Positions 63,706 through 64,000 of a DNA stretch of 64,000 bases are shown piece after piece. The position numbers and the translations under genes were made by a program. The stretch is from positions 51,735,386-51,799,385 of the forward strand of contig CM049322.1 of assembly GCA_026874595.1 (NCBI GenBank), given 5' to 3'. The notes below the pieces were generated by a model. The model saw only the letters and a list, made by a program, of their open reading frames with translations, was not told the origin of the DNA and searched no databases. Each line of letters opens with the position of its first letter. Position 1 is the stretch's first letter. The stretch is from Sipunculus nudus (taxonomy: Eukaryota; Annelida; Sipuncula; Golfingiida; Sipunculidae).

Positions 63706-64000
63706 CATTACTAAATAATATCAATAGTCTGTTATTTTACCATTCCAGTAGAGTTTATATATAAACTTGTACAGTTTGTTTTTATTTCACCCAACCAGTT
63801 GGCATTCCTGGCTCAACACAGATTTCCAAGGGTGAAACCTGTCAACAAATTCAATAGCTGGTCCCTTGGCAGCAAATTCAATGACTGGTCCCCAGACATC
63901 AGCAGGCCCTTGGCCCCCTGTATATTTACAGTCCAACCTCACAGCTGCTGTTTCTCATGCTGGCTCAGCAGTAGCTGCAGCCAGCTCTTATTGAAAGCAA

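Larger units (their letters stand above)
61469..64000. other. 5' flank of the Ig-FN3 gene
   Basis: It contains the possible UTR intron and TATA-like box (61469-62011), three simple or tandem repeat blocks (62284-62379, 62580-63060, 63619-63705) and a CTCF-core-like CCACCAGGGCAG at about 63446-63457. I see no other gene; the open frames here are short and unremarkable. Confidence 0.6.

Noticed and set aside
1-64000. tRNA, rRNA, CRISPR or prokaryotic features
   Set aside because: No A/B-box pairs, rRNA blocks, spaced direct-repeat arrays or operon-like gene runs were seen; all tandem repeats have eukaryotic minisatellite or microsatellite character.

Overview
The window looks like part of the nuclear genome of a marine invertebrate, most likely a lophotrochozoan such as a mollusc. 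It is AT-rich by eye, intron-rich and full of simple repeats, minisatellites and short inverted-repeat elements. It has no bacterial-style gene packing. The dispersed repeat with the GGAGGTTATGTTTTC / TGTTTGTTTG signature points the same way, but the species call is inference.

I can support one protein-coding gene. It lies on the minus strand and its 5' part covers 12635-61235. Thirteen coding exons (2755 nt, 918 complete codons plus one base) join without a stop or frameshift, and every intron, including the one leaving exon 13, is phase 1. The product starts with a signal peptide, followed by seven immunoglobulin (Ig) domains and two fibronectin type III (FN3) domains. Sequence and layout place it in the nephrin/SNS/Hibris/Echinoid group of cell-adhesion receptors. 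Seven Ig plus two FN3 domains fits the Echinoid (Ed/Fred) architecture best. The transmembrane segment and cytoplasmic tail were not found; they lie in 1-12634 in exons I cannot recognise, or beyond the left edge of the window.

Layout from right to left, in the direction of transcription: 61469-64000 is 5' flank with a TATA-like box and a possible non-coding first exon; 60776-61235 codes for the signal peptide and Ig1; 30860-60775 is a 29.9-kb first intron carrying most of the mobile-element debris and several complex, CpG-retaining blocks that may be regulatory; 24952-30859 holds exons for Ig2-Ig5; 17311-24951 is a 7.6-kb intron with a 28-bp minisatellite; 12635-17310 holds Ig6, Ig7 and both FN3 domains; 1-12634 has no exon I can defend.

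The most useful non-coding finds are four families of short inverted-repeat elements (one piggyBac-like with TTAA duplications, one PIF/Harbinger-like with TTA duplications, one GC-rich family with three copies, one with 33-bp termini), repeated RFX X-box-like sites including two exact 14-mers, and a cluster of CTCF-core-like motifs around 11.7-19.7 kb. I saw no CRISPR array, rRNA, tRNA, prokaryotic operon or virus.
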